Source: Manduca sexta (Eukaryota; Arthropoda; Insecta; Lepidoptera; Sphingidae). Taken from it: 64,000 nt of DNA. The translations under genes and the position numbers were made by a program. Shown one piece after another: positions 10,401 to 20,238 of the stretch (position 1 is its first letter; the number at the start of each line of letters is the position of its first letter). The stretch is taken from positions 6,324,001-6,388,000 of the forward strand of contig NC_051117.1 in assembly GCF_014839805.1 (NCBI RefSeq), written 5' to 3'. Below the pieces are notes generated by a model. That model did not search any database. It worked only from the letters and a program-made list of their open reading frames with translations, and was not told the origin of the DNA.

Positions 10401-10860
10401 GTCCAGGGTTCCCGGAATCCTTTCCCGTTTCTCCACATTTATTATCCTCTCATGGTGAATGCATTCATCTTTTACGGTTATATTACGTATATTATATCTC
10501 TGATATACAATTAGTATTTCAGATATCGTTCGTAATAACAAGCTAGTACCTCAGTGATAGACATATTAACCAACTATATGATATGTTTGGGTTACCAATA
10601 ATCTTTTTATCAAATTCCGCATTAAGAGGTAAACATTAATATTTTTTTGAAACCTAAAATGTCTTACCAGGTTTTAAAACCTGATTAACATGTTTAATTT
10701 AATATAGATTCTAATTTATAAAATAATTTCAATATGTTTAGGAGTGTTTAATTTTTTATGTCACAAGGTGTCTGTTCGGAATATTTTCTAAAAGATGATA
10801 AATTTGTAATCATAAAAGAGCAGTTTTACGAAATAAACTTCTTTGTCAAAAATTATATTC
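10401..10860. other. AT-rich spacer between two CpG-rich blocks
   Basis: No gene or repeat was recognised. Confidence 0.4.
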
Positions 10861-11190
10861 CGAGAGACGAACGCGTTAAAATTTTACACATTTCTTGGGA
10901 GAACGTCTTAACCTGGCAACATTAAAAACAAAAGAACGGCAGTCAGCGAACCTTGAGTGGGCAGGCGATACGATTCGAGCCTGCGCCCGAGTCAGCGCGC
11001 CATGTTGCCGGCGGCGAGAGTGGGACGCCGCGCTACAATCACGTTGGTGTCTCATTCGCACGCTTGTTAGCGTTATTGCGTGCCGTAACTATGCTCGTCA
11101 GCGACTGTACCACACACCCACACGCACGCATTGTTATCTTATACAAAATTTATAACGAGTCCGATTTGGTCTGAGTCTCGGACACTCCTA
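10861..11190. promoter_or_regulatory. Second CpG-rich block, candidate promoter or 5' UTR
   Basis: CpG density rises again (GAACGCGTT, GCCGGCGGCGAGAG, GGACGCCGCGC). Plus-strand ATG at 11002 opens a 22-codon frame, and ORFs of 61-86 codons overlap in other frames and strands. None shows a domain or a splice site that fits. A second promoter or an alternative 5' exon of a neighbouring gene would explain it. Confidence 0.3.
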
Positions 11191-11240
11191 AATTCTTTGC
11201 GGAAGGATTTCTTTTTTTTCCTCCCCGATCTGAACGCGTT

Positions 11241-12154
11241 AGGATGGCCGGAGGCGATATAAAATTATAATGGTCGCTAAACGTTTCATAGTTTGTTTTG
11301 TGTTGTTCGGCTTGTTATTTTGGCAACACTGATAGTTTTGGCGGGCGTTGATTACGTGAATGGACGAACACTATGAATGGATCGTAATTCGTATATAAGG
11401 ACAAATGGCTGTTGGTAAATTCTAATAGACATTAGATGTGGTACGCTTTGTATGGTGTGAAGATTTACATATTACTGTACGCGGAGTGTTGCTGAATGCA
11501 AACTACCTACACTGTTAGGTATTTCTGTTTAGATACCTACCGTGGGTAGGTTTGGGCGGTAGGTACATCAATTGAGTTGGGAACGGCATGTATTCAAGTA
11601 GGTCGGATTAATTGAGGATTGATTTATGAGATTACACTTATTATAGCAATATTTACGAGCAGTTGCGTTGTGAAAAAAGTTTATTTGAAATAAGATTCGA
11701 GCGAGACAGAAATACCTACTGCTTTATTAGCTATTTGTACGTCGTATAAATTAACATGAGTTCATGCGATTTATTATAAGAGGTTTAATGTTTTAATGTC
11801 ATAATATATTTTATTATTAAAAGTAAGTAGTAAAGTAAGTAGTAAAAGTAAGTATTATTATTAAAAGTAAGTGGTTACTTTTTATTAATTTTTTGACTAC
11901 ATCTGACTGCTAGATAAATAGTATCGGTGATTTGTGAGGATACCAAATTTATATTGACTAAGTTCGTAAGTATATGTACACGATATGTATTTTTACTTCC
12001 TTTAATTGGATTATATTATAAATGTTGTTAATATTGCAACTATTCGTCAGGGCCTCGATGAGTTTTATACAAACGTAAGTCAGTTAAGTACGTTTTTAAG
12101 TTTAATTATGTTAACTAATTTTAGATCCTATTAAAATTTATTACCATAACTCAA
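11241..12154. other. AT-rich non-coding stretch with small palindrome and simple repeat
   Basis: It includes ACCTACCGTGGGTAGGT at about 11537, a 7-bp stem hairpin, and several GTAGGTA(C) words. No exon was found. Confidence 0.4.
11815..11876. repeat. AAGTAAGTAGTA simple tandem repeat
   Basis: Units of AAGTAAGTAGTA and AAAAGTAAGTATTATTATT alternate over about 60 bp. This is an imperfect microsatellite. Confidence 0.6.
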
Positions 12155-12282
12155 AGGACATTGTCGAAAACGGCCCCAGAACCAACAAAGGTGTGACTAG
12201 CACCATAATTATTTATGTATTTTTTTATATTATTTGCAAATATGTGTATAAAACGGACAAGCTGCTACATCCAAAATGAATA
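12155..12282 (+). repeat. Rep-J, left copy of an inverted pair
   Basis: Shared blocks with the reverse complement of 14268-14410 are CAAAGGACATTGT, CCAGAACCAACA (CTGGAACCAACA in the partner), TATAAAACGGACAAGCTG and, after a short gap, ATCCAAAA. The pair points inward across about 2 kb and encloses the two-exon CxxC frame. Nothing else in the window resembles it. Confidence 0.6.
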
Positions 12283-12589
12283 TATAAAAGTATTGTAACG
12301 ACTTAAAGTCAAAGTCGCCGACATGTTTACAACTAATTGTGTATAGAGATGTACCGGTTCGACAAAACGATAAATCTAAATACCGATAATTAATTTTGAA
12401 ACATTTTAATATATTCGATTTGTGAGGCGATATGTTCTGTAATTATTATAATAATATTTAATCGAGCAGTGGATGCGTCTCAAATAAATAAGTAGTTAGT
12501 TTTAGGACTAAATTGATTATAGATCACGTCGTCTATGAAAAAAGTTTTTAATTCATATTGATTTACTTTGTTTATTTAGATTCTATATT

Positions 12590-12800
12590 AGCGACCCTCC
12601 CTGGCTTCGTACAGATAGCAGAGCATAATATATTATGCGAACATTTATTTTTCTGTCGTACAAAATATTTATGAACATATAAAAAGTAGCGTTCTTCTCT
12701 CTCCCTCCATCCGGGGGCCTCAAACTCTCTCCATATTAAATTACTATCGGATCCGCCCGTGTGAAAGATTTTCCGGGATAAGGGTCCCGCTAAATATTTT
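12590..12800 (-). repeat. Diverged Hel-E/Rep-L-like fragment
   Basis: The block GATCCGCCCGTGTGAAAGATTTTCCGGGATAAGGGTCCCG matches in order the reverse-oriented block at 49622-49806 (CTCCGCCCGTG ... TTTTCCGAGATAAAACTCCCG). It is a fragment with unclear ends. Confidence 0.4.
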
Positions 12801-13134
12801 TCCGAATAAAAATAACCCTATGTTGAATAAAATCGATTTTTGTATAAATGATCGATATAATCGATCCAGAATCTAGTCGAGTAGTATCCCTAATTCTTAC
12901 TTCATTTTTAAATCAATTTAATGTCACTCACACTTCACTCATCAGAGACAAATAAACTAAACTCTCACTTTCCATATAATATATTATAATTCTCTGACTC
13001 TCACTATATCATTGACGATTCGGCTATTATAAAGACTCTGTGCGATTGATTACGATATCGACATACACTGGCTATGATTTCTGGACTTTGTGAACTGATG
13101 TAACAATTTACCTGGCATTGATAACGGATACGAA

Positions 13135-13715
13135 ATGGAAATTGCTTTCTGCATTAATTGTGGCTCTGCTGGCGGATCCATGGTGTTGAAGAACGAGCAG
13201 ATTCGCCATTGTATACAACAATGGACAGCGCCTCGTTTGGTAAGCACATTTTTCTTTAATCGTACAAGTTTAACTGCCGCCAAACTTCTAGTTCGCTCCT
13301 CAGTTCCTGTTCTTGGTAACTGCGTGGAGACAGCGAATAGAGTCTGTATACTACCTACTACACACTTTAGCATATAGCTGTGGCAACTTAAGAGCAAACT
13401 AGCAAGTATATTGTTGATTAAAAAATGAGTGTCATATGCTTGAAGGTTTCTTACATTTAATTCAGCTGGAAGATTTGAATACATAAATCTGCTTTCCGTG
13501 TGACACAATATTAATATATTGCCATTCTAATTTGAGCATAATGTGTTTGTTTGTTTTTTTTTCAGGTTGTAGCCCTTGATCTTATATGTACAGCATGTTG
13601 GACCACGGCCCAAGAGCCTATACATACTTCAGCTGTAACAATGTTAGTAGAAGCTGCGTGCTGTGTTATAGTATGTTGGAACTCCGGACTCGGTGATTGT
13701 GATTGGCAAAACTGA
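13135..13715 (+). CDS. Two-exon small protein with CxxC...CxxCW pattern (unrecognised)
   Basis: Exon 1 is 13135-13239 (35 codons), ending at donor GTAAGC. Exon 2 is 13566-13715 (49 codons plus TGA), after a pyrimidine-rich acceptor TTTTTTTTTCAG. The 326-nt intron is phase 0. The joined product is 84 residues. Cys6 and Cys9 (CINC) and Cys43 and Cys46 (CTACW) form two CxxC pairs 33 residues apart, the arrangement used by treble-clef zinc domains such as the insect ZAD; a ZAD would usually be longer with more hydrophobic core, so this is only a resemblance. The rest is Cys-rich with no transmembrane segment. An in-frame TGA at 13096 and no other ATG between it and 13135 set the start. AATAAA follows at 13796. 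A 152-codon ORF runs antisense over exon 1 and the intron and is the main rival. Inverted Rep-J copies flank the locus. It may be a real gene, a gene fragment or part of a mobile element. Confidence 0.4.
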
Positions 13716-13795
13716 ATTGATAAATAATACCATAACAACAACCCTCCTGCACAAAACTCAGATAATATTTTATAAAACAATGTAGGTGATGAGGA

Positions 13796-13801
13796 AATAA
13801 A
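13796..13801 (+). other. Candidate polyadenylation signal AATAAA
   Basis: It lies 81 bp after the stop of the two-exon frame and is the first AATAAA downstream. In AT-rich DNA this word is common, so the support is modest. Confidence 0.35.
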
Positions 13802-14267
13802 TAATATGAACTAAAAATATTTTTTTATTTGTTTAATTTAATCCTACATGCCCTAAGAGTCTACCAAAAGTGTGGAAAATATGCCATGCTTCTGATGAAG
13901 CGTGAATGCTCAACAGTGCGCCTCTGTCTGTCTCTTCGGGGAATACGTACGACGTACGTATATATAGAAAATACATTAAATCTGAAGGGTACTCTTAGAG
14001 GATGTAAATACTATAACTACATAATTAGGTACCTTTTTACTTATAAAAAATTATATGAATCAAGTTTTAAAATAGCCTGATTTAAGTAAAAAATAATCGG
14101 ATACCTACATAGTGATGAATCTTTAGGGCTTATATATATTAGATAGGTACTTGTATCAATAAAAAGCATATTTAAAGCGTCAATGATAGGACTATAAATC
14201 TACCTTGAACATTGAAAAGTTTTCAATGTTTACTATCAATTATAACCTCAAAATCTCATCGTTTTTT

Positions 14268-14410
14268 TGGATTGATGCGATATCCCAGCTTGTCCGTTTT
14301 ATAAATAATATGTCATGAGAATTTATTAATGATTCTAAATATTATAAACATTTTTCCATTGCTGTTGGTTCCAGGGCGAATTATGTATGAGCACAGAACA
14401 ATGTCCTTTG
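14268..14410 (-). repeat. Rep-J, right copy of an inverted pair
   Basis: The plus strand reads TTGGATTGATGCGATATCCC, AGCTTGTCCGTTTTATA, TGTTGGTTCCAGGGCG and ACAATGTCCTTTG. These are the left copy's blocks in reverse order and orientation. The copies are diverged between blocks, so the pair is not recent. Confidence 0.6.
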
Positions 14411-15740
14411 AATACCTACTTAGACTTAACCCTATAAATGACCAAGTAGACTAATACACCATTGTCTCAGATATTCGAAGAATAGTGAAGTTTTCGTATC
14501 GTCTCTGTACTCTTAGAGGGCGGGAGGCACCCTCACAGCACTCGGGTGACCCACATCTTCATTTACTGACCTTGAGCTATAAAAAACAGAAAGCACAGCC
14601 GACGGATGTAGATAATAGCGAAATCGATTAGTAATTACTTCCATAGAAAACATACTACTATATGAAGTTATAACTTGACTAGGTAATCAAAGTTATATAA
14701 CACAACATATGCTTTTGATTTTTAACTTAATTAATGTAAATGATTTTAAAGAAGTTTTGTGAGAAGTAACTGAATACCGTTGAGTGAATGAACATGAAAT
14801 GTAAAGTTAACATTAGTTATTGATTATTTATACATATTTAATAACAGTACAGTAAGTACTAAAGTAAATTAATTTTAACATTTGGTTATACACGTGTAGT
14901 CCACGTCTGTGAATTCCTGCAGGTTGCAAATATATCCAATTTCTGGTAAGTATGTAATGAATCTACATTTACAGGGATATTATATTATAATTATTGTATA
15001 TTTTATACTACTTTTTACACTTTACATACACAACAGATCATTTATTTCAAGAAGTAATGATAGAGATCATTTTAACTTGAATTTAAAACACTCAATAATT
15101 TTTTTAAATTGATATATCAATTAAAAACTACCTACCCATTCCAAAAACCAACAATCAAACCCAAGAAACGGGCGCTGCAACCAAGAATCCCTAAAATGGA
15201 GTAGTACAGGTTCCCGCAGTGGCAGTCCAATTATCCAGTCAAAATTCATCCCATTCATCCCGGATCGCGTGTCGGACGCAATCGTGAATAATTTAACGAG
15301 AAATGTAAGAAGATTTTTTTAAATTTTAACCATGTGCAAATGGCTGAGTCTGAATCCGGTTTGGGTGTTTGGAAAACTAAATGTAGGTACTTAATATCGG
15401 AACGTCTCCAAGTTTAGGGACCTCTCTTGGCCTATACCTACATTGAACTAAGCGAGCGTCCACAAGGTCGCACTGCCCTGAAATCCCTCAACAAATTTTG
15501 ATATAAGGCCCCTGTATAGCAAGCTACGCTACTGGTCCGGAGGTCATGGGTTTTATTTCCACGTGGAACTGAAATCTGTTTCAAAAACATCTAATTTCGT
15601 GGAATGTCCGATACGATGTTTAACTCGCTTCATAAAATTCATTGACGGTAGACTCTCATACCAATGTTGCGAGCGGTCTACATCGAGTTCCTGCAACTTT
15701 TACTAAGTCATCTGTCTTGTAGGTGCGCGTCCAACGTTGC
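14411..15740. other. Non-coding stretch
   Basis: No exon was seen. A block at about 15414-15480 (CTTGGCCTATACCTACATTGAACT) has a counterpart at 17879-17900 (CTTGGCCCCTATCTACATTAAACT), so a dispersed repeat of unknown type is likely at both places. Confidence 0.4.
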
Positions 15741-15749
15741 CTTTGTTGG

Positions 15750-15865
15750 TCTATCGAGTGGACTGTCGAGGAGTAATCATCTCTCGTTAGTCGACGTTCT
15801 ATTGGTCTCCATTCCACTTAACATCAGGTGCAGTGGCGTCACCTCGCACGTATAAAAAAAAACGC
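15750..15865 (+). mobile_element. SINE-C, 3' half with A tail
   Basis: It reads GGACTGTCGAGGAGTAATCA, TCTCTCGTTAGTCGACGTTC, CACTTAACATCAGGTGCAGT and ends in TATAAAAAAAAA. The 5' half is truncated or unrecognisable. Another 3' fragment of the same family follows at 15955. Confidence 0.6.
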
Positions 15866-15954
15866 TTTGAATACGTGCTGGGATGCTGTTAAGTTTAATT
15901 CAGCATTGGTCTGTCATATATGAGAGTCCGCCTGGGACTTGCCAAAGGGTAATA

Positions 15955-16036
15955 ATTTCTGGTCAGTCGACATTCAATTAGTCTCCATTCCACTTAACAT
16001 CAGGCACAGTGGGGTCACTTTGCACGTATAAATAAA
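15955..16036 (+). mobile_element. SINE-C, short 3' fragment
   Basis: GGTCAGTCGACATTCAATTA, CACTTAACATCAGGCACAGT, GGTCACTTTGCACGTATAAA are diagnostic. It is about 80 bp, in the same orientation as the copy 90 bp upstream. Confidence 0.6.
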
Positions 16037-16127
16037 TCGGTGTGGTATTTACACTGTAGTTTTGAAAGGTTTTTGATCAGGCGTAGATACGTTGTGGACA
16101 GTCTTTAAATTTTATTTCATACGAGCG

Positions 16128-16335
16128 TGGTAATGTGACCCTACTGTATTTAATGGTAAGTGGAGTGGTTTCCAATAGAATGTCGACTGACGAGAGATGA
16201 TTACCCTTCGGCAGTCGACACAATTATGCCGGCCTGTTGGAGGGATATACACATGCAGTTCCCGGAATGTGACACACTTACGTAGGCCACTATGGCGGGT
16301 TTTAACACTTTGTATTCTGTGGTCACTATCCAGGC
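16128..16335 (-). mobile_element. SINE-C copy
   Basis: GTCGACTGACGAGAGATGAT, GCAGTCGACACAATTATGCC, GGCCTGTTGG and GGCGGGTTTTAACAC are all present. This is the third SINE-C piece within 600 bp and is inverted relative to the other two. Confidence 0.7.
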
Positions 16336-16673
16336 GGCGCGCTAAATTGAGCTAATTAGCAATCAATCTTAGTATCGCGATGGCATTTTTGAAGTTTGTA
16401 CATCTACCGAATGTTCCATAATATATCTTATGTGATACTAATGAAAATGATGACATCCTCTTCTACTTTGTATTGTAGTTTGTTATAAAATGTAGTTATC
16501 GATATGATATATGTGCAATAATGCGCTTTTGAGACTGAGTGCAGTATAGGTGCCGTCTACATTTTTATATTAAAATATATTTGCGACCAAATGCAAAATT
16601 ATCGATGTACAACAGATGTTACGATCCTCGACAATCGCCAGAATTACAGCAGAGCGTATTTCTATAAATATTA

Positions 16674-16845
16674 TCTATACTATTATATAAAGCTGAAGAG
16701 TTTGTTTGTTTGTTTGTTTGAACGCACTAGTCTCAGGAACTACCGGTTCAAACTGAAAATTCTTTTTGTGTTGGATAGCCCTTTGTTCGTGGAGTGCTAT
16801 AGGCTATATATCATCACGCTACCCAATAGGAGCGGAGCAGTAATA
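16674..16845 (+). mobile_element. Hel-E fragment (Helitron-like 5' end and one internal unit)
   Basis: It starts after an A with TCTATACTATTATATAAAGC and a (GTTT)n run. It then has one copy of the unit CTCAGGAACTACCGGTTC ... TTGGATAGCCCTTTGTTC ... CAATAGGAGCGGAGCAGTAA. The 906-bp relative at 52793-53698 has four such units and an intact 3' end. This copy lacks the 3' end. Confidence 0.65.
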
Positions 16846-16879
16846 TAAGATATACGTGTATACACACAAGCTTATGATG

Positions 16880-17120
16880 TATAATTAGGTCCCGTAACAT
16901 CACTCATGGGAATAATTCCTCCCTAGCCGAATTTTGGCCACGGCAGCCAATATCAACGGAGATCAACCAAGTAGGCAGAAGATATTGTGCACAAGTGTGC
17001 GCATTGCACAGGTGCATTCTCTGTTTCTTCACTCTTACAGTCCGGTGAGATGGCAATCCGACATGACATCTCATGGGAAAGAGCTACTACGACATGAGTC
17101 TTCTAAATGTGCAGTAGTTT
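16880..17120 (+). repeat. Probable dispersed repeat (single copy here)
   Basis: The run GGCCACGGCAGCCAATATCA, AAGTAGGCAGAAGATATTGT, TTGCACAGGTGCATTCTC and GTCCGGTGAGATGGCAATCC is of a type I recall as widespread in lepidopteran genomes, but no second copy is in the window. The 88-codon frame at 16934-17200 is likely a translation of it. The identification is from memory and weak. Confidence 0.3.
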
Positions 17121-17337
17121 ATAAACTCGGGTACAAAACTGTGCACCAGCGAATTTATAAAATCAATTGCTCATTTGTTAATGTAAACACCGGTAATTAA
17201 TAAACATATTAACTCATAAGTTTAAAGTGGCACATAATCGAATTAATCGGTTATTTTGAATTCCGCAGTAAAGTTGATATACTGTAATAATTCCATTATA
17301 GTGTTTATTTATTGGTATTATTTATCTCTATAGTGTA

Positions 17338-17495
17338 GTTGTTGCGTGCGCGATACGATACGACTCTGAGTTCCCGAGTTCGAATTCCGGGTCGGGCAGG
17401 GATATTGGGTATTTTGCTCAGTATCAGCCCGGAGTCTGAAAGTCGTTCCCGATATGATATAGGCTCATCCCCTATCAAATTTCCAGGATGAAAGC
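17338..17495 (+). mobile_element. SINE-B copy, 5' two thirds
   Basis: A tRNA-like head carries the B box GAGTTCGAATTCCGGGTCGG. It is followed by GCTCAGTATCAGCCCGGAGT and a diverged CGTTCCCGATATGATATAGG. The 3' end is replaced by a Helitron-like tail (GAGCAGGCGGGGCCGCGATC at about 17522). Confidence 0.65.
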
Positions 17496-17499
17496 GGGA

Positions 17500-18132
17500 C
17501 TTTTACCTTGGAAAAACTTTTTGAGCAGGCGGGGCCGCGATCAAAACCTACTTAAAGATATGAAGCACAGCGCAATACCACGCCGATCTTTAAACTTAAA
17601 ACATTGGATCTTAAGTTTCATTTCAACTAGATTACAGTGACTAGATCCTTCAAAACAAATCTTGACAGCGCATGCGTTATATACTACGCGTCAGGAGTAC
17701 TAATGCGATGTTATCTTGGTGATAACCTGGACGTAACCTCAAACAACTGATGGTTACTGGTAAAGTCCAGGGTAAATGCTCGAGACGTCCTAATCCCATC
17801 ATATGTCGGTCGAAGGGCTTAGCTACCGCCGTTACAGCCGTATCAGTGATACGGGGCCCCCGAGCTTTAGGGCCCCGCTTGGCCCCTATCTACATTAAAC
17901 TGAGCACTGCCGTGAAGAACCCCTAACAAATATAGACATAGTGCCCTTCTATGGCAAACTAAACTTAATGGGTCGGTGAAAAATGGTCCATGCTTACCAA
18001 ACTTCATGTTGCGCTCCACGATGCCAAAGATACATAGGTTGCTCATCTTAATCAAAACAAAGATTACCCCATGTTAAGGATATCGACTCTCAGCAATGAG
18101 GAAAACGATGCGAGGAAGATACTGGTTGTATT
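17500..18132. other. Repeat-derived non-coding stretch
   Basis: A GC-rich stretch near 17840-17900 (GGGGCCCCCGAGCTTTAGGG) matches in part the block at 15414. No gene was seen. The 62-codon minus frame at 17867-18055 lies in this repeat-like DNA. Confidence 0.35.
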
Positions 18133-18415
18133 ATGTACCTGATGGTTGGTCTTTCGCATGCGAGGGTCGTCTGGATATGTCCCCCCGCATTATCCATTTC
18201 TAGCGCCAAGCAGTCTTGCATTGTTGAGTTCCTGTTTCAAGGACATTGTAGACTGCATAATTACATGATGAGGCTCCACAGCTTACGCTTTAGAGTGACG
18301 AGCGCAGTGCAGTGCCACGCAGTTTGTTAATCAAAGTTCTGTATGGTGTTACTGTTTATGGTCGACTCGCTTACCATCAGGCGAGCGGCGTGCTCGTCAC
18401 GTCATTCAATTGCAA
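18133..18415 (+). mobile_element. SINE-D copy
   Basis: Blocks in order are GCGCCAAGCAGTCTTGCATT, CTGTTTCAAGGACATTGTAG, GGTGTTACTGTTTATGGTCG, CTCGCTTACCATCAGGCGAG and GCGTGCTCGTC. It forms a tail-to-tail inverted pair with the copy that follows. Confidence 0.65.
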
Positions 18416-18431
18416 ATGAAAAATCACGACG

Positions 18432-18748
18432 ACCTCTCTTTTTTTATTGCTGCTTGAATGAAGAGACGAGCTTGCCGTTCGCCTGATGGTAAGCGAGCCA
18501 ACCACCCATAAACAGTAGGACCACCATCCAACACCATGAATTACAAAGTATTGTTTGGTATTCCACTGCGCTCGTCATCTTGAGACATGAGATGTTAAGT
18601 CTCATTATGTCCAGTAGTTACACTGGCTACAATGTCATTCAAACCGAAACAAAACAGTGATTACATACAGCTGCTTGGCGGCAAAAATAGACATTGCGGT
18701 GGTAAGTACCCACCCAGGCGGCCTCTCACATATGAGAGACCTACCACC
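18432..18748 (-). mobile_element. SINE-D copy, near full length
   Basis: The plus strand starts with a T-rich run (the reverse of the A tail), then GAGACGAGCTTGCCGTTCGC, CTGATGGTAAGCGAGCC, ATAAACAGTAGGACCACCAT, GTCCAGTAGTTACACTGGCT, AAATAGACATTGCGGTGGTA and ends GAGAGACCTACCACC. This is the best 5' end of the family in the window, with 60097-60405. Confidence 0.75.
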
Positions 18749-19157
18749 AGTTAACCTGTCCTATAACTTAGCTCAAAATTGTATTTAGCTCAAGACGAAA
18801 ATGAATCACCGAAAACTATTATTATTCCTATTACAATCTCTGTTCAACGAACCATTTTCAAATTTAAGTCATGATTTGAACTAAACATAATGGGCACATA
18901 GCATTGAATTCAAAGAAGTATGCCGCAAAAATTTGATTTTACGACCACGCAGTATAAAGATTGTGTCATTAGAATAATGATTTCGGCGTACGCATTGAAT
19001 TCGCAACAATAGTTATCTAGCCGGACTATAAATAGCTTACGGTTTGAGCTTAATAGTTGACTTGAAGATTGTATCCAAATATGCCCAACTTAGAAAGACA
19101 CATTAATTTATATACATAATTAATGTTTTATATTTATTGATTTATTTACACACTTTC
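18749..19157. other. Non-coding stretch
   Basis: No gene or shared repeat was recognised. Confidence 0.4.
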
Positions 19158-19400
19158 CATCATTGACGTATATTCTATAGACATGGACGTCCATATAAAC
19201 TATTTGTTCAAAATCTGAACTAATATGGCAACCGAAACGTCACTGTTATAATCTATTTATTCATTTGAACAACAAACATTATTTTACATTTGACTAATAT
19301 TTTTTATTCAAAAATAAGCGTCACTCTGTACACAACCACAAGCTGTCAATATTGACCATACTACAGTCAGTTTGAATGGATTGCAGTATAAGTAAGTATT
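19158..19400 (-). repeat. Rep-G copy with internal deletion
   Basis: Reverse-complemented, it matches 29632-29950 and 56988-57302: AGCTTGTGGTTGTGTACAG, AATAAAAAATATTAGTCAAA, TAGTTCAGATTTTGAACAAA, AGTTTATATGGACG and ATAGAATATACGTCAATG. About 40-50 nt present in the other copies after GTGACGCT is missing here. Confidence 0.75.
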
Positions 19401-20144
19401 GTTTATTGGTTTTTATGCAAGCGAGTGGTAATTTTATACCATTGTATTTATTTCCTGGAATAAAATCATAAAAAATCTGCTATCCTTATATCCAGGTTCT
19501 TTAAAGCATGCTATTTTATACGGTAGGTAAGTACAACTGAATAACAGGATACTATCAGCCATGGTTACGGTATATTATTATGTTTTGATAACCTAAAGAA
19601 ACAGAACCGTTGAGGGCTTACTTAATTTTAAAATAGTTTCATAAAAAATGTAAAGAAAAAACATATTAAAATGTTAATAATAATCTAATAAAAATCGTAG
19701 TATTTTGCATTACATTAAAGAAAAACAAAAACATTGATGGCAGGCCTTGTTAGGACCCAGGCTTTCTTCGATCACACTATCTTAGAGTCACGTTTCTTAC
19801 ACTTACGCTTAGGTAGGTTGTAAGTACTCCTTAGGATAACACAATAGACTGTGGTCTCGATGGTCATAATAAATCTAGGACCATAATTGTTTGGATTGTG
19901 ACATTATTATCTCATACACGGAAGCAAATTATTATCATATTAAATGTAGACAAAGGCCTGATAACTTTGTCCAAATAACCAGTGCCTGAGGGCTTAAAAC
20001 CTCCCATTTGTAAATGGTCGTGACGCGGTCATTATGCTTTCAAATTCTTTATTTTTCCATTTATTAGTAAAAACTATTACTATACGGGATATTTATTTGT
20101 GCTAGTGACTGGTTAAGATAAAATATGAATTTTGTCAGAAGGTT
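19401..20144. other. Non-coding stretch
   Basis: No gene or shared repeat was recognised. Confidence 0.4.
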
Positions 20145-20238
20145 GCTGGATGCGGGCCGCTTCCAATAGATCGATCTGGAAATCTTTGGGGGAGGCCCAT
20201 TTTTAGCAGTAGGCTCCCTGAGGCTGATGATGATGATA
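20145..20238 (+). repeat. Rep-H fragment
   Basis: GTTGCTGGATGCGGGCCGCT, TCCAATAGATC and GGGGGAGGCCCATTTTTAGC lead into a GGCTGATGATGATGATA tail. The inverted copy at 57314-57425 matches over most of the length. Confidence 0.6.

Noticed and set aside
18133..18748. CRISPR-like or engineered inverted repeat
   Set aside because: The inverted repeat is two SINE-D copies; there is no array of spaced repeats, and the genome is eukaryotic.
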